Part shown: in pieces, positions 45,154 to 54,021 of the stretch
How positions within the stretch are numbered: position 1 is the first letter of the stretch
Layout: each line of letters opens with the position of its first letter
Origin: an uncultured Pelagibacteraceae bacterium
GTDB taxonomy: Bacteria > Pseudomonadota > Alphaproteobacteria > Pelagibacterales > Pelagibacteraceae
Length of the DNA stretch: 64,000 nt
Assembly (NCBI GenBank): GCA_902585265.1
Contig: CACICY010000002.1
Location: forward strand, 41,326-105,325
Direction of reading: 5' to 3'
Program-made: the position numbers and the translations under genes
Notes under the pieces: model-generated
The model's database searches: none
What the model was told of the DNA's origin: nothing
Seen by the model: only the letters and a program-made list of their open reading frames with translations

Positions 45154-46581
45154 ATGAAAAATTTTTATCGTAAGGTTGCATTTGGACTAGGACCTAAAGA
45201 TAAAATTCCATCAGACCCATTAGAGTGGGCAACAAGTCAATTAAATGAAATTCCAGAATTTTCCTGGAAGGGAAAAATTTTACCAGAGAAAGAACTTAGA
45301 AATTATTATCGAGATTACGTTTATGGAGATAGAAAAGTTTTAAGAAAAAAATTTAAAAACGATAAAGATGGATATAAAAGAGAAAAAAATAAGTTAAGAC
45401 ATGTAACAGGCCAAAAATTTTGGTGGAATCTTGAATTATGTATCAGACATTCTGAAGCTTTAAAAAGTGAAACTCCTGTTTTAGCTAAGCTATGGTATTT
45501 CTGGGGAAACCATTTTGCGATCAGTGAAAAAGATTTTCTAGCTCAATACACAACTGGTGCATATCAAAGAGAGGTTATTAGAGCCAATATGAATCAAACC
45601 TTTGAAAAAATGGTCCAAGAAGCAACAGTAGCTTGGACTATGATACATCATTTAGATAATAATGATAATGTCGGACCTAAAAGCCAAGAAGCACAATGGG
45701 CTAAAGAAAAGGGAAGAAAAGTTGGTGTAAATGAAAACCACGCAAGGGAACTATTAGAGCTTCACACAGTTTCACCTGAATGTGGCTATACTCAAGAAGA
45801 TGTTATTCAAATGGCATATGTAATGAGTGGATGGAGACCTAACTGGGGAAAAAAAAGATTAGAAACCGGAGATGTTCATTTCAATGGTGAATATCATCAA
45901 CCAGGCACTAAAAGAATTTTAGGTAAAAAATATAAATCAGGAAGAAAGAGTTTATCAGCCGTAATCACTGATCTAGTAAATCATCCATCTTGTAGAGAAT
46001 TCATTGCAATGAAACTTTGCAGGTATTTTATAACCGACAATCCAACAAAAGAAATGATGGAACCAATTATTAAAGCCTGGGAAAAATCAGATGGTTTTTT
46101 ACCAGATGTTCATAAAGCGGCGGTAGAAGTTGCTTTCAATTATTCTAAAAAATATAATAAATTTCAAAATCCAGAAAATTGGCTTTTAATAATGAGTAAA
46201 ATGTCTGATGTGGAATTAGTACCAACCCCAAAATTGATGGATTTATATACTTTAGGTCTAAAACCAACACATGAGCAAAGATCATTAGAATATTTATTAA
46301 GAGAACTTGGTCATCATCCATATTTAGCAAAACAACCTAATGGATGGTCAGATGTGTCTGATGATTGGATGTCACCTGAATTATTAATTAGAAGACTCGT
46401 TTATGCTAAAGAAGCATATTACAAAAAAAATAGAAAATCGCAGACAAATGAATTTTATGAGGAGATGGTTGAAAAAAATTATGATAATCCAAGTGAAATT
46501 CTTAAAACCATAAATCAGCAAGGTGACCTTTCTAATAAACATGTAATATTATTTAATTTACCGGAGACTCTTAAATCATGA
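45154..46581 (+). CDS. DUF1800 domain protein without a signal peptide
   Basis: 475 residues. Typical DUF1800 features: FYRKVAFGLGP near the start, LRHVTGQKFWWNLELCIRHSEALKSETPVLAKLWYFWGNHFAIS, NHARELLELHTV, YTQEDVIQMAYVMSGWRP, HQPGTKRILGKKYKSGR, PSCREFIAMKLCRYFITDNP. The biochemical function is unknown; the domain is commonly paired with DUF1501 proteins. No signal peptide or in-frame upstream extension exists (TAA two codons before the ATG), although its partner is Tat-exported. Overlaps the DUF1501 gene by four bases. Confidence 0.9.
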   Translation: MKNFYRKVAFGLGPKDKIPSDPLEWATSQLNEIPEFSWKGKILPEKELRNYYRDYVYGDRKVLRKKFKNDKDGYKREKNKLRHVTGQKFWWNLELCIRHSEALKSETPVLAKLWYFWGNHFAISEKDFLAQYTTGAYQREVIRANMNQTFEKMVQEATVAWTMIHHLDNNDNVGPKSQEAQWAKEKGRKVGVNENHARELLELHTVSPECGYTQEDVIQMAYVMSGWRPNWGKKRLETGDVHFNGEYHQPGTKRILGKKYKSGRKSLSAVITDLVNHPSCREFIAMKLCRYFITDNPTKEMMEPIIKAWEKSDGFLPDVHKAAVEVAFNYSKKYNKFQNPENWLLIMSKMSDVELVPTPKLMDLYTLGLKPTHEQRSLEYLLRELGHHPYLAKQPNGWSDVSDDWMSPELLIRRLVYAKEAYYKKNRKSQTNEFYEEMVEKNYDNPSEILKTINQQGDLSNKHVILFNLPETLKS

Positions 46582-47735
46582 AAATATCAAGAAGAAACTT
46601 TTTAAAAGGATCAGCAACAACTTTATTTTTAGCAGGTTTTAATTTTCCTGTTTTAGCAAACACAACAAAGAAAAAAAATCTTGTAATCATAATGTTAAGA
46701 GGAGGAATGGATGGTTTATGTGCTGTTCCGATAATAGGTGATAAGAACTTTGAAAAAAGAAGAAAGGATTTGATTTTAGATGAAACAATTAAATTAAATT
46801 CTGATTTTGCACTTCACCCCAAATTAAAAAATTTTTATAATTTATGGCAAAATAATTTGGGAGCAATAGTTCATGCAACAAATATACCATATACAAAAAG
46901 ATCACATTTTGACGGACAAAACTTAATGGAAACAGGAGGTCACATACCTTATGCAATAAAAACTGGTTGGTTAGGCAGAGGAATGAAATTAGGAGAACTG
47001 AAAGGCGATGGTCTTGCGTTATCTTTGCCAATGCCTTTACTCTTAAGAGGTATTCCAAGTAATGATAATTTTTATCCTTCAAAAAAAAGACTTCCAAGAA
47101 CAGAACTTTTGCAACTTTTAAAATCTGTTTATGCAGATAAATCTGAACATGATCTAGCTAACATGATGGAAATAATTGCTAATAGATCTATGATGAGTAG
47201 CGGCGGTACTTCTATGTCTCGTAAAAATTCGTCTTTAGCCTATAAAGCAGGTTTAGAGTTAAAAAAAATAAATGGCCCAAGGGTTGCAGTTTTTGAAGTT
47301 GATGGCTTTGATACTCATGCTGCTCAGGGAGGTGTGAATGGTTCTCATTCAGATAGTTTAATTGAAATGGACTCAATTTTTAAAAGTTTAGAGAAAGGTC
47401 TAGGACCAGAAATTGAAAATACTTTAGTCTTAACCCTAACAGAATTTGGTAGAACTATAGAGCAAAATGGTGGACGAGGTACAGAACATGGTTATGGGTC
47501 AGCAATTTTCATGGCAGGTGGTCTCTTAAAAAAATCACAAGTTTACTCAGATTGGCCGGGACTCAAGAGAAAAGAATTATTTGAAGGAAGAGACTTAAAT
47601 TCAACAATTGATGCTAGATCTGTTTATGCATCAGCCATGTCTACTGTTTTTGATATTGATTTTAAAAGAATTCAGAAAGAAGTTTTTTGGGGGGATGACT
47701 TGCAAAATTTATCTGACAAATTATTTAAAGTATGA
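46578..47735 (+). CDS. DUF1501 protein with Tat signal
   Basis: 385 residues. A twin-arginine signal is visible at the N terminus, ISRRNFLKGSATTLFLAGFNFPVLA. The body fits DUF1501: NLVIIMLRGGMDGL, FALHPKLKNFYNLW, TNIPYTKRSHFDGQNLMETG, TGWLGRGM, VFEVDGFDTHAAQGG, TLTEFGRTIEQNGGRGTEHG and FMAGGLLK. I believe the family is grouped with alkaline-phosphatase/sulfatase-like folds, and the GGMDG, DTH and GRGTEHG motifs would supply metal ligands, but no activity can be asserted. Coupled to DUF1800 upstream and to a lyase-like gene downstream. Confidence 0.92.
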   Translation: MKISRRNFLKGSATTLFLAGFNFPVLANTTKKKNLVIIMLRGGMDGLCAVPIIGDKNFEKRRKDLILDETIKLNSDFALHPKLKNFYNLWQNNLGAIVHATNIPYTKRSHFDGQNLMETGGHIPYAIKTGWLGRGMKLGELKGDGLALSLPMPLLLRGIPSNDNFYPSKKRLPRTELLQLLKSVYADKSEHDLANMMEIIANRSMMSSGGTSMSRKNSSLAYKAGLELKKINGPRVAVFEVDGFDTHAAQGGVNGSHSDSLIEMDSIFKSLEKGLGPEIENTLVLTLTEFGRTIEQNGGRGTEHGYGSAIFMAGGLLKKSQVYSDWPGLKRKELFEGRDLNSTIDARSVYASAMSTVFDIDFKRIQKEVFWGDDLQNLSDKLFKV

Positions 47736-48697
47736 TGAAAAAACTATTTTTATTTTTATTATCTTTTGTTTTAGTCTCAACATATTCCCACGCTTCTGAA
47801 AATCCATATAAGTTTTTAAAAAAAGAAATTTTGATTGGTAAAGCAAAATCAGAAATGAAAAATGATACTAGATCGATATCAAAAAAAAAAGCTCTATCTA
47901 TTTTTGAAGATGCTGATGGCAAAGCAATTAAAATTACACTTGATACAAAGTTCAAAGGACACAAGAATGATTGGGAAAGGACTGGTCAAAGAAATCAAAG
48001 ATGGGAAACTGCAAATAAGAAAAAACCAAGAAAATTTAAGAAGCCTGTGTATATAAAATATTCTTTTAAATTAAACGACTTTCCCACACATCCTACAGTG
48101 GGTGGAAGTTTTTTTCAAGTCATTGCCAACAAGGGTAATTCAAGACTTTTACCTTGGATGAAAACACAATTTGATGGAGATAAAATTTTACATCAATTAA
48201 ATTTTACAAAAGAAGTTTTTTATTTAAAAGGAGATCCAGAAAATTCTAATTTTGATAAGGTTGGCTATAAATTTGATTTAGGTAAAGTCTCCCATTTTGA
48301 TGACTACAGAACTTTAAGTTTTAAAATTTTAGCATCGAAGAAAGATAATGGAGAAATAATTGCTTGGTTAGGTAATAAAAAAATCTTTGAAGTCTACGGT
48401 CCTAATTTTACTATAGGTGATGGTTATACATTTAAATGGGGTTTCTACAGATGGTTAAAGGATGCTTTTTTAAGTGAAACACCAACACAGTCTCTGACAG
48501 TGAAAGAATTTGGCTTTAGTAATAAATGTGAAGAAATTTTAGATCAAGATAAATGTTCTTATGTATCAGAAAATAAAGATTCTGTTTCTTATGTAAGTTT
48601 TAGAAAAAGTAGTCATAGGATGCCTACATATGGAAAAAAAATTTCTAAATCAATTAAATGGACAAAGCCTTTACCAGAAATCAAAATAATTAATTAA
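47732..48697 (+). CDS. Secreted polysaccharide-lyase-like protein (heparin-lyase fold)
   Basis: 321 residues: signal peptide ending near HASEN, then a beta-rich region. Weak signatures of a jelly-roll lyase (polysacc_lyase/PL-like): QRNQRW near 85-91, KYSFKLND, FFQVIANKG near 127-134, and FKWGFYRWLKD near 234-243. Remote; the residues Arg90, Gln129 and Tyr239 are the likeliest active-site candidates. Overlaps DUF1501 by four bases (ATGA) and the next gene by TAATG. No other family was recognised. Confidence 0.6.
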   Translation: MMKKLFLFLLSFVLVSTYSHASENPYKFLKKEILIGKAKSEMKNDTRSISKKKALSIFEDADGKAIKITLDTKFKGHKNDWERTGQRNQRWETANKKKPRKFKKPVYIKYSFKLNDFPTHPTVGGSFFQVIANKGNSRLLPWMKTQFDGDKILHQLNFTKEVFYLKGDPENSNFDKVGYKFDLGKVSHFDDYRTLSFKILASKKDNGEIIAWLGNKKIFEVYGPNFTIGDGYTFKWGFYRWLKDAFLSETPTQSLTVKEFGFSNKCEEILDQDKCSYVSENKDSVSYVSFRKSSHRMPTYGKKISKSIKWTKPLPEIKIIN

Positions 48698-49707
48698 TGA
48701 AAAAATTATTAACAATTTTATTAGCATTTTTATTGTTAACAAATTTTGCAAATTCCCAATCTAGATTTGGCGAATTAACTGAAATGAGAGATAAAAAAAT
48801 GCGTGGCAAAGATGGACAATGGGTCAGACCTCATCCAGGACCTTTTGTTTGGAATCACATAGAGGGTGAAAAAGGTAAATTTTTCTGGGAAGATGTAGAT
48901 AAATACGTCTTATATGCTCAAGATCACAATCAAACAATTTTAGCAACCATCTGGCCTCATACAAATTGGGATCAAAAATCTTGTAAAAGAAAAAAAGCCA
49001 GAAGTCCATTTGGAAAACATTTTACAAAATATTTGAGCAAACCATGTTCAATGGAAAATTATAAAACTTTTCTTATAAAATTGGTGGATCGATATGATGG
49101 AGATGGTTTAAATGATATGCCTGGATTAACAAAACCAATTATATATTGGGACGTTATGAATGAACCTGAGTTTGATATGTTTTTTAAAGGAAGTGAGGAG
49201 GATTTTGTTGAAATTTTTAATTTTTCTTCAAAAGTAATTAAAGAACAGCAACCAGATGCAGTTATTGTTATGGCTGGTGCTGCAGGGATGTTTCCAGAAA
49301 ATAAAAAATATTGGAAATCAGCTTTGCCAAAAATTAAGGATCACTTTGATATTGCAAACATTCACCACATAAGCGGTCCAGATGGTCAGTGTGATAAACA
49401 GCTTTGGGTAGATGAATTTGCAGATTTGTTAAAAAGCGTTGATATTGATAAGCCAATTTGGTTGACAGAGGCTATGACCTGTGGTCCTCCAATAAAAGCT
49501 TATGTAAATGCTTTTCTAAATGGAGCTGAATTAATTATTGATGTTGGCGTAAATGCTCCTGGTAAAAAAATGTCAAAGAAAAGTAGAAAAAAATTAAACG
49601 AATTTATTTCTGAGTATGATGGTTTTACATCAATAAAATCTCTTTCAAATGAAGAAGTAGAGTTTACTTATAAAGATGGTTCAACAAAAAATTTAAATTT
49701 AAAATAA
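48697..49707 (+). CDS. Secreted clan GH-A-type glycoside hydrolase
   Basis: 336 residues: signal peptide (LLTILLAFLLLTNFANS) and a TIM-barrel-like sequence. WDVMNEPEF provides the acid/base Glu156 after Asn155, and PIWLTEAMTCG the probable nucleophile Glu258, the arrangement of clan GH-A (GH5/GH39-like). RPHPGPFVWNHIEGEKGKFFWEDVDKYVLYA and TIWPHTNWD fit the first barrel strands. The substrate is not predictable. It is coupled to the upstream gene by TAATG and followed after nine bases by another lyase-like gene. Confidence 0.78.
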   Translation: MKKLLTILLAFLLLTNFANSQSRFGELTEMRDKKMRGKDGQWVRPHPGPFVWNHIEGEKGKFFWEDVDKYVLYAQDHNQTILATIWPHTNWDQKSCKRKKARSPFGKHFTKYLSKPCSMENYKTFLIKLVDRYDGDGLNDMPGLTKPIIYWDVMNEPEFDMFFKGSEEDFVEIFNFSSKVIKEQQPDAVIVMAGAAGMFPENKKYWKSALPKIKDHFDIANIHHISGPDGQCDKQLWVDEFADLLKSVDIDKPIWLTEAMTCGPPIKAYVNAFLNGAELIIDVGVNAPGKKMSKKSRKKLNEFISEYDGFTSIKSLSNEEVEFTYKDGSTKNLNLK

Positions 49708-49716
49708 AATATAGAA

Positions 49717-50478
49717 ATGAAAAAAATAATTTTTATATTCTTGAGCATTATATTATTTAATATTTCTGCAATTGCTGGAGAATGGAAAAATAAAAATAAA
49801 TGGAAAGTTTCGTGTGGTATAGTTGATAAAGAAGCGCTTGTTGTGAATGGAAAGTCAAAAAAAAGTTATAACAAAAATGAGTTTAAAGTTAAAAATATAA
49901 CATTTAAGTTAGACAAAGGTGATATTGGTAAATGTAAAAATGATAAAAAGTCCTCAGGAGGATATCCTTACTCAGGGAGACAAGAAGTTACTCATAAACT
50001 ACCAATTGGTCACTCAATATTTGAAACAGATTTATTAATAGAAGGCGCTCCATCAAAAAGGACTACTATTTTTCAAATTCATGATGGTAGAAATAGTGGT
50101 GCACCACCTTCGTGGATTGGATTAAATGGTAAGTGGAGTATAATTCACAAGTTTCCAAAAGGAGAATGTTCTGAAGATAATTGTAAAATGCATAATTTTA
50201 TAACTTTAAAAGTAGGCAAAATTTATAAATTTAGGGCAGAAATTGATTATCAAAAAAAATCAAAATATTTATCTGTTAAATATTACTTGGATGATGAATT
50301 TATTTTACAGCATTATGATGTACCCATATCTTCAAAAAAAACAGATGGGCCTTATGGTCCCAATAAACCTTATATTAAAATAGGAATTTACCGAATTGGA
50401 GATACAGGTACTACAACTTATAATTACAATAATTTATCATTAAAGAACAAAAAAAAATCTACATTTAGTAAAATATAA
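49717..50478 (+). CDS. Secreted jelly-roll polysaccharide lyase-like protein (PL7/PL20 type)
   Basis: 253 residues with a signal peptide (FIFLSIILFNISAIAG). Three motifs fit alginate-lyase/glucuronan-lyase jelly rolls: GGYPYSGRQEVTHK (Arg88, in place of R-T-E-L-R), FQIHDGRNSG (Gln120 and His122, the Q-I/V-H motif), and YIKIGIYRIG at 219-228 (the Y-F-K-x-G-x-Y motif). Disulfide cysteines are probable (33, 73, 151, 156). The substrate may be a uronic-acid polymer. Nine bases separate it from each neighbour. Confidence 0.75.
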   Translation: MKKIIFIFLSIILFNISAIAGEWKNKNKWKVSCGIVDKEALVVNGKSKKSYNKNEFKVKNITFKLDKGDIGKCKNDKKSSGGYPYSGRQEVTHKLPIGHSIFETDLLIEGAPSKRTTIFQIHDGRNSGAPPSWIGLNGKWSIIHKFPKGECSEDNCKMHNFITLKVGKIYKFRAEIDYQKKSKYLSVKYYLDDEFILQHYDVPISSKKTDGPYGPNKPYIKIGIYRIGDTGTTTYNYNNLSLKNKKKSTFSKI

Positions 50479-50487
50479 ATTTAAGAT

Positions 50488-51672
50488 ATGAGAAAAATTT
50501 TAGTTTTCTTAATTGTTTATTTTTTTTATTCTTCTTCTTATGCCTATCAGTTAAGTGAGAATGTTTTTGTTCCAAACAGTATTTTACAAACCTATAATTC
50601 TTTGAGTAAAGAACATAAAATTAAATATTGTGAATTTAATAAATATAAGACACGTTTTGATATAATTGACAAAGATTTACCTCAAAGAATTAAAGGGTTT
50701 AATTCTCGAATGGATAACATTGATGAGGTTGAAGGTGGACATTTTGAGGATGTTTTCCAACAATTTAGTAAAGCAACTATTTTTATGTCAGCCACAGATG
50801 ATCAAATATTAAAAGAAAGACTTTTTGATAAATTATTTATATGGGCTTCGAATGATGCACTTACTAAAACTAAACCATGTTATTCTAGTGATAAACAAAA
50901 AAATCTCAAATCAAAAGATTGCAAAAGTGTGTGGAAAGATAAAGATGGACAAGATCCAGCAATTAAATTTGATGATGCTAGCACATTATTTACAATACTG
51001 AATTTAAATTATATTTATGATTTTTATTTTAAGAGATTTAAAATTGAGGATAATCGACATAAAATTATAAATAAATGGTTTAAAAGTTTTTATAAAAGAA
51101 TACCCAATCAATCAATTAATGATTTTTATGGTCACCAAGGTGGTTGGTCATTTCCAAATGTATTTATTAAACATTCGCAACATAAAAAATACAAAAATAA
51201 CATAAAAAAAGTATTAAAAGGAATGAATAAAGAACTTTTAAAAGATGGAAGTTTTAAAGATAGAACAACTCGTGGAAATAGAGCTCTTCACTATCACAAT
51301 CAATCTTTAGCTGAGTTATTTTTAGTTATTGAAATGGCTTATGCAGCAAATTTAGATCTGCCTAAAAATATGGAAACTAAATTATTAAAAGCTGTTCAGA
51401 TATTTCATGAAGGCTATCTGGACCCTATGTCAATAGAACCTTGGGCAAAAAAAAAATACAATTCTCAACCATCCAATGGTAATCAGGTATTCAGAAAAAT
51501 AAATAGGCAAGGGTATGCATCCGGATGGTTTCATATTTTTCAAGTAAGATATCCTGATCACGAAATTTCAAAGTGGCTTAAGAAAGTATTAGTAGATAGC
51601 TCAAGTTTGAAAAACGGTTTAGAAATTGGAATAGGAATAGGTTGCATTTATAATGCTGTAGCAAACAATTGA
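50488..51672 (+). CDS. Secreted alginate-lyase-like (alpha/alpha) toroid protein
   Basis: 394 residues with a signal peptide ending near SSYAYQ. The helical repeat sequence and DGSFKDRTTRGNRALHYHNQSLAELFLVIEMA fit the alginate_lyase family (PF05426, PL5-like); Arg262, Arg265, His268, His270 and Asn271 are candidate catalytic residues. Seen also: GGHFEDVFQQF, PCYSSDKQ. In Pseudomonas-type alginate clusters such a lyase is periplasmic and works during polymer export; here no alginate polymerase is present. It closes the nine-gene run. Confidence 0.75.
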   Translation: MRKILVFLIVYFFYSSSYAYQLSENVFVPNSILQTYNSLSKEHKIKYCEFNKYKTRFDIIDKDLPQRIKGFNSRMDNIDEVEGGHFEDVFQQFSKATIFMSATDDQILKERLFDKLFIWASNDALTKTKPCYSSDKQKNLKSKDCKSVWKDKDGQDPAIKFDDASTLFTILNLNYIYDFYFKRFKIEDNRHKIINKWFKSFYKRIPNQSINDFYGHQGGWSFPNVFIKHSQHKKYKNNIKKVLKGMNKELLKDGSFKDRTTRGNRALHYHNQSLAELFLVIEMAYAANLDLPKNMETKLLKAVQIFHEGYLDPMSIEPWAKKKYNSQPSNGNQVFRKINRQGYASGWFHIFQVRYPDHEISKWLKKVLVDSSSLKNGLEIGIGIGCIYNAVANN

Positions 51673-51702
51673 AAATATTAAGATTATTTTAATGTTTTTA
51701 AA

Positions 51703-52980
51703 CTAAGTTCTGATCGTTGGTAGTAAATAAAAATCTGCAGTATCTATTTTAGATGAATGCTCTCTTCTCATGTTCCATCTTTTTTGAACACCAGCACTAG
51801 CAAGACTTAGAGTAGATCTTCCGTATCTATAATTAGTATTATCAATAGACTTCATTAAACCCTTTATTTTCTCATCTTTTTCAGAAGAAAATAGGTTCTT
51901 GCTACCATCTTCATTAGATAAACCAGTAAGCATTACACCCGCTTTTTGATAACGATAACCGTTTTTAAAGATAGATTCTAAAGCAATCAAAGCAGTTTTA
52001 ACTATTTCAATACTATTATTCGTTGAAATTGCAAAATCTATTGTCTTTGAGTTTGAATAATATCCAAATCTACTTTGAAAAGGACTTGTTCTAACAAAAA
52101 CTGTAATTGACTTTGCAATTAAAGACTCAGATCTTATTTTTTCAGACGCATTCAAACAATAATTTGCAACTGCTTCTTTTAATTCTTGATATTTTTCAAT
52201 TCTTTGGCCAAAAGAACGAGATACAACGCAGCTTTTTCTTTTTGATTGAGTTGTCTCAATATCAATACAAGGAACTCCTCTTAGCTCCATTGCAGTTCTT
52301 GAACCCAAAACATTAGAATTTTTCTTTATCCACGTATTAGATTTATTTTTAAGTTGCTTGGCGTTATAAATTCCATTTTTATGATAAAACTTTGTTAATT
52401 GTCTTCCAACACCCCATACATCATTAATTTCTACTTTCTCTAATATGGGATCAATATTTTCAATTCCTATTAAACTTGTTACACCTGACTTTTTTTTCTT
52501 AGCAATATGATTTGCAACCTTGCTTAAAGTTTTTGTCTTAGCAATCCCAATACTAGTTGGAATACCTGTCCATTTTAAAACTGTCTCTCTGATTTCTCTT
52601 CCAACTTTTTCAACTTCATTATCTGGAAAATTTGACAAATCTAGAAATGCTTCATCGATAGAATAAACTTCAATAGCAGAATTAAATCTTTTCAGTGTTC
52701 TCATTACTCTTCTAGACAAATCTCCATACAAAGAATAATTAGATGAAAAAACTTCAACTTTATTTTTAATAATAATATCTTTTGCCTTGAAGTAAGGCTC
52801 TCCCATTTTAATACCTAAAGCTTTAGCTTCAGTTGATCTTGAAATTATACAACCGTCATTATTAGATAAAACTACAACAGGTTTTTTTCTTATTTTAGGA
52901 TTGAATAATCTTTCACAAGAAACATAAAAAGAATTACAATCAATAAGTGCTATTTTTTTAGTATACTGAATGGATGACAT
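51703..52980 (-). CDS. umuC: DNA polymerase V catalytic subunit UmuC
   Basis: 425 residues, Y-family translesion polymerase. Seen: [19 protein letters not shown] with metal Asp, [42 protein letters not shown] with the catalytic Asp-Glu, [31 protein letters not shown], and a C-terminal little-finger region. The start overlaps the end of umuD by 23 bases on a different frame, implying reinitiation. Confidence 0.96.
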   Translation of the reverse strand: MSSIQYTKKIALIDCNSFYVSCERLFNPKIRKKPVVVLSNNDGCIISRSTEAKALGIKMGEPYFKAKDIIIKNKVEVFSSNYSLYGDLSRRVMRTLKRFNSAIEVYSIDEAFLDLSNFPDNEVEKVGREIRETVLKWTGIPTSIGIAKTKTLSKVANHIAKKKKSGVTSLIGIENIDPILEKVEINDVWGVGRQLTKFYHKNGIYNAKQLKNKSNTWIKKNSNVLGSRTAMELRGVPCIDIETTQSKRKSCVVSRSFGQRIEKYQELKEAVANYCLNASEKIRSESLIAKSITVFVRTSPFQSRFGYYSNSKTIDFAISTNNSIEIVKTALIALESIFKNGYRYQKAGVMLTGLSNEDGSKNLFSSEKDEKIKGLMKSIDNTNYRYGRSTLSLASAGVQKRWNMRREHSSKIDTADFYLLPTIRT

Positions 52981-53353
52981 AAGTTACAACTCCCCAAATA
53001 AATATATCTTCATCTTCGTTAATTAAAATTCGATCTGTAAATTCTTTCGAACCTGATGTTAAAAATTTTTTATCTCTTTCTTGAACCAAACTTTTAACAA
53101 CTAGTTCGTCATGAACATTTGCAATAACTGTTGAGAAGTTTTTTGGTGTTAAACTTTTATCAACAACTAATAGATCCCCATCATTAATTCCAACATCCAC
53201 CATTGATTTTCCTTGAACTCTTATGATGAAGGTTGCTGGAACATTTTTGATTAAATGAACATTTAAATCGATGTCTTCCTCAATATAATCTGTAGCAGGG
53301 GATGGAAAACCCGCGCCAGCTTTATGTAAATAGTAAGGTATAGTTAGCTTCAT
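52958..53353 (-). CDS. umuD: SOS protein UmuD (S24 peptidase), short N-terminal arm
   Basis: 131 residues. Self-cleaving subunit of DNA polymerase V. The cleavage region [19 protein letters not shown] matches UmuD, with cleavage expected at Ala14-Gly15 (Cys-Gly in E. coli). Catalytic Ser50 is in [11 protein letters not shown] and Lys87 in ELVVKSLV. The arm before the cut is about 14 residues, compared with 24 in E. coli UmuD. An SOS operator starts five bases upstream of the ATG. Overlaps umuC by 23 bases. Confidence 0.95.
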   Translation of the reverse strand: MKLTIPYYLHKAGAGFPSPATDYIEEDIDLNVHLIKNVPATFIIRVQGKSMVDVGINDGDLLVVDKSLTPKNFSTVIANVHDELVVKSLVQERDKKFLTSGSKEFTDRILINEDEDIFIWGVVTYVIHSVY

Positions 53354-53357
53354 AAAT

Positions 53358-53372
53358 GTTCTTATTTTGTTC
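53358..53372 (-). promoter_or_regulatory. LexA/SOS operator of umuDC, GTTC-N7-GTTC
   Basis: Plus-strand GTTC-TTATTTT-GTTC (GAAC-AAAATAA-GAAC toward umuD) exactly matches the direct-repeat SOS box known for alphaproteobacteria. It lies four bases before the umuD ATG, so LexA would also block the ribosome-site region of the transcript start. lexA itself is not in the window. Confidence 0.85.
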
Positions 53373-53519
53373 TAATTAATATCCAAGTTATTCAATAGTG
53401 TCAATCAGGTTGTATTTTGAGTCTGTAACTGAATCAAAAGTGAATCAAAACGTGAACATCAAAACTATATTTAGTATACTTGTGGATAACTTTAACCATA
53501 AATAGTTCAAATATAAAAA

Positions 53520-54002
53520 ATGAAAAAAAACGAAAGCTTAACAGGAAGATGTATTTGTGGTCAGGTTAAATATAGAATTACTGAGAAGCCTCTATTCACC
53601 CAAGCTTGCCATTGCAAAGATTGTAAAATTATAACTGGGTCTTCTTATGTTATTAATACTAGCGTTCTAGACAATACATTAATTATAGAGGGTGATATTT
53701 CGTCAACTGAACTTAAAACAGGTAGTGGAGCTACCTCAAGAGCTTATTTTTGTAACAAATGTGGTACTTATATTTATACTGATTATGCTACGGCGGTTGG
53801 TCGATCAACAGTTAGAACTAAAACTTTAGATAATTCCGAAAACTTTCCTCCTGAAGCGCATATATTTACAAAAGATAAAGATCCATGGTTGAAACTTACT
53901 GATGATGCAAATTGTTTTGAAAAAATGTATGATTTAAAAAATACTTGGCCAAAAGAAAGTTACGAAAGATATAAAAATTATTTAAAAGATAATAAAAGAT
54001 AA
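53520..54002 (+). CDS. GFA/CENP-V-family zinc protein
   Basis: 160 residues of the GFA family (glutathione-dependent formaldehyde-activating-like). Two zinc sites are visible: GRCICGQVKY and ACHCKDCK, and later FCNKCGTYIYT. Many members have no confirmed activity and the formaldehyde role is disputed. A second GFA gene lies 19 bases downstream. The upstream 166-base spacer holds the umuD operator region. Confidence 0.88.
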   Translation: MKKNESLTGRCICGQVKYRITEKPLFTQACHCKDCKIITGSSYVINTSVLDNTLIIEGDISSTELKTGSGATSRAYFCNKCGTYIYTDYATAVGRSTVRTKTLDNSENFPPEAHIFTKDKDPWLKLTDDANCFEKMYDLKNTWPKESYERYKNYLKDNKR

Positions 54003-54021
54003 ATTTTTAGGAGATTAAAAT

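Noticed and set aside
46789-47097. 102-codon minus-strand frame inside DUF1501
   Set aside because: No start signal or recognisable protein; shadow of the plus-strand gene.
47862-48056. 64-codon alternative frame inside the first lyase-like gene
   Set aside because: Lysine-rich shadow frame with no ribosome site.
42850-51672. The carbohydrate-type run as a phage or integrative element
   Set aside because: No integrase, tRNA-site duplication or composition break was seen at its edges.
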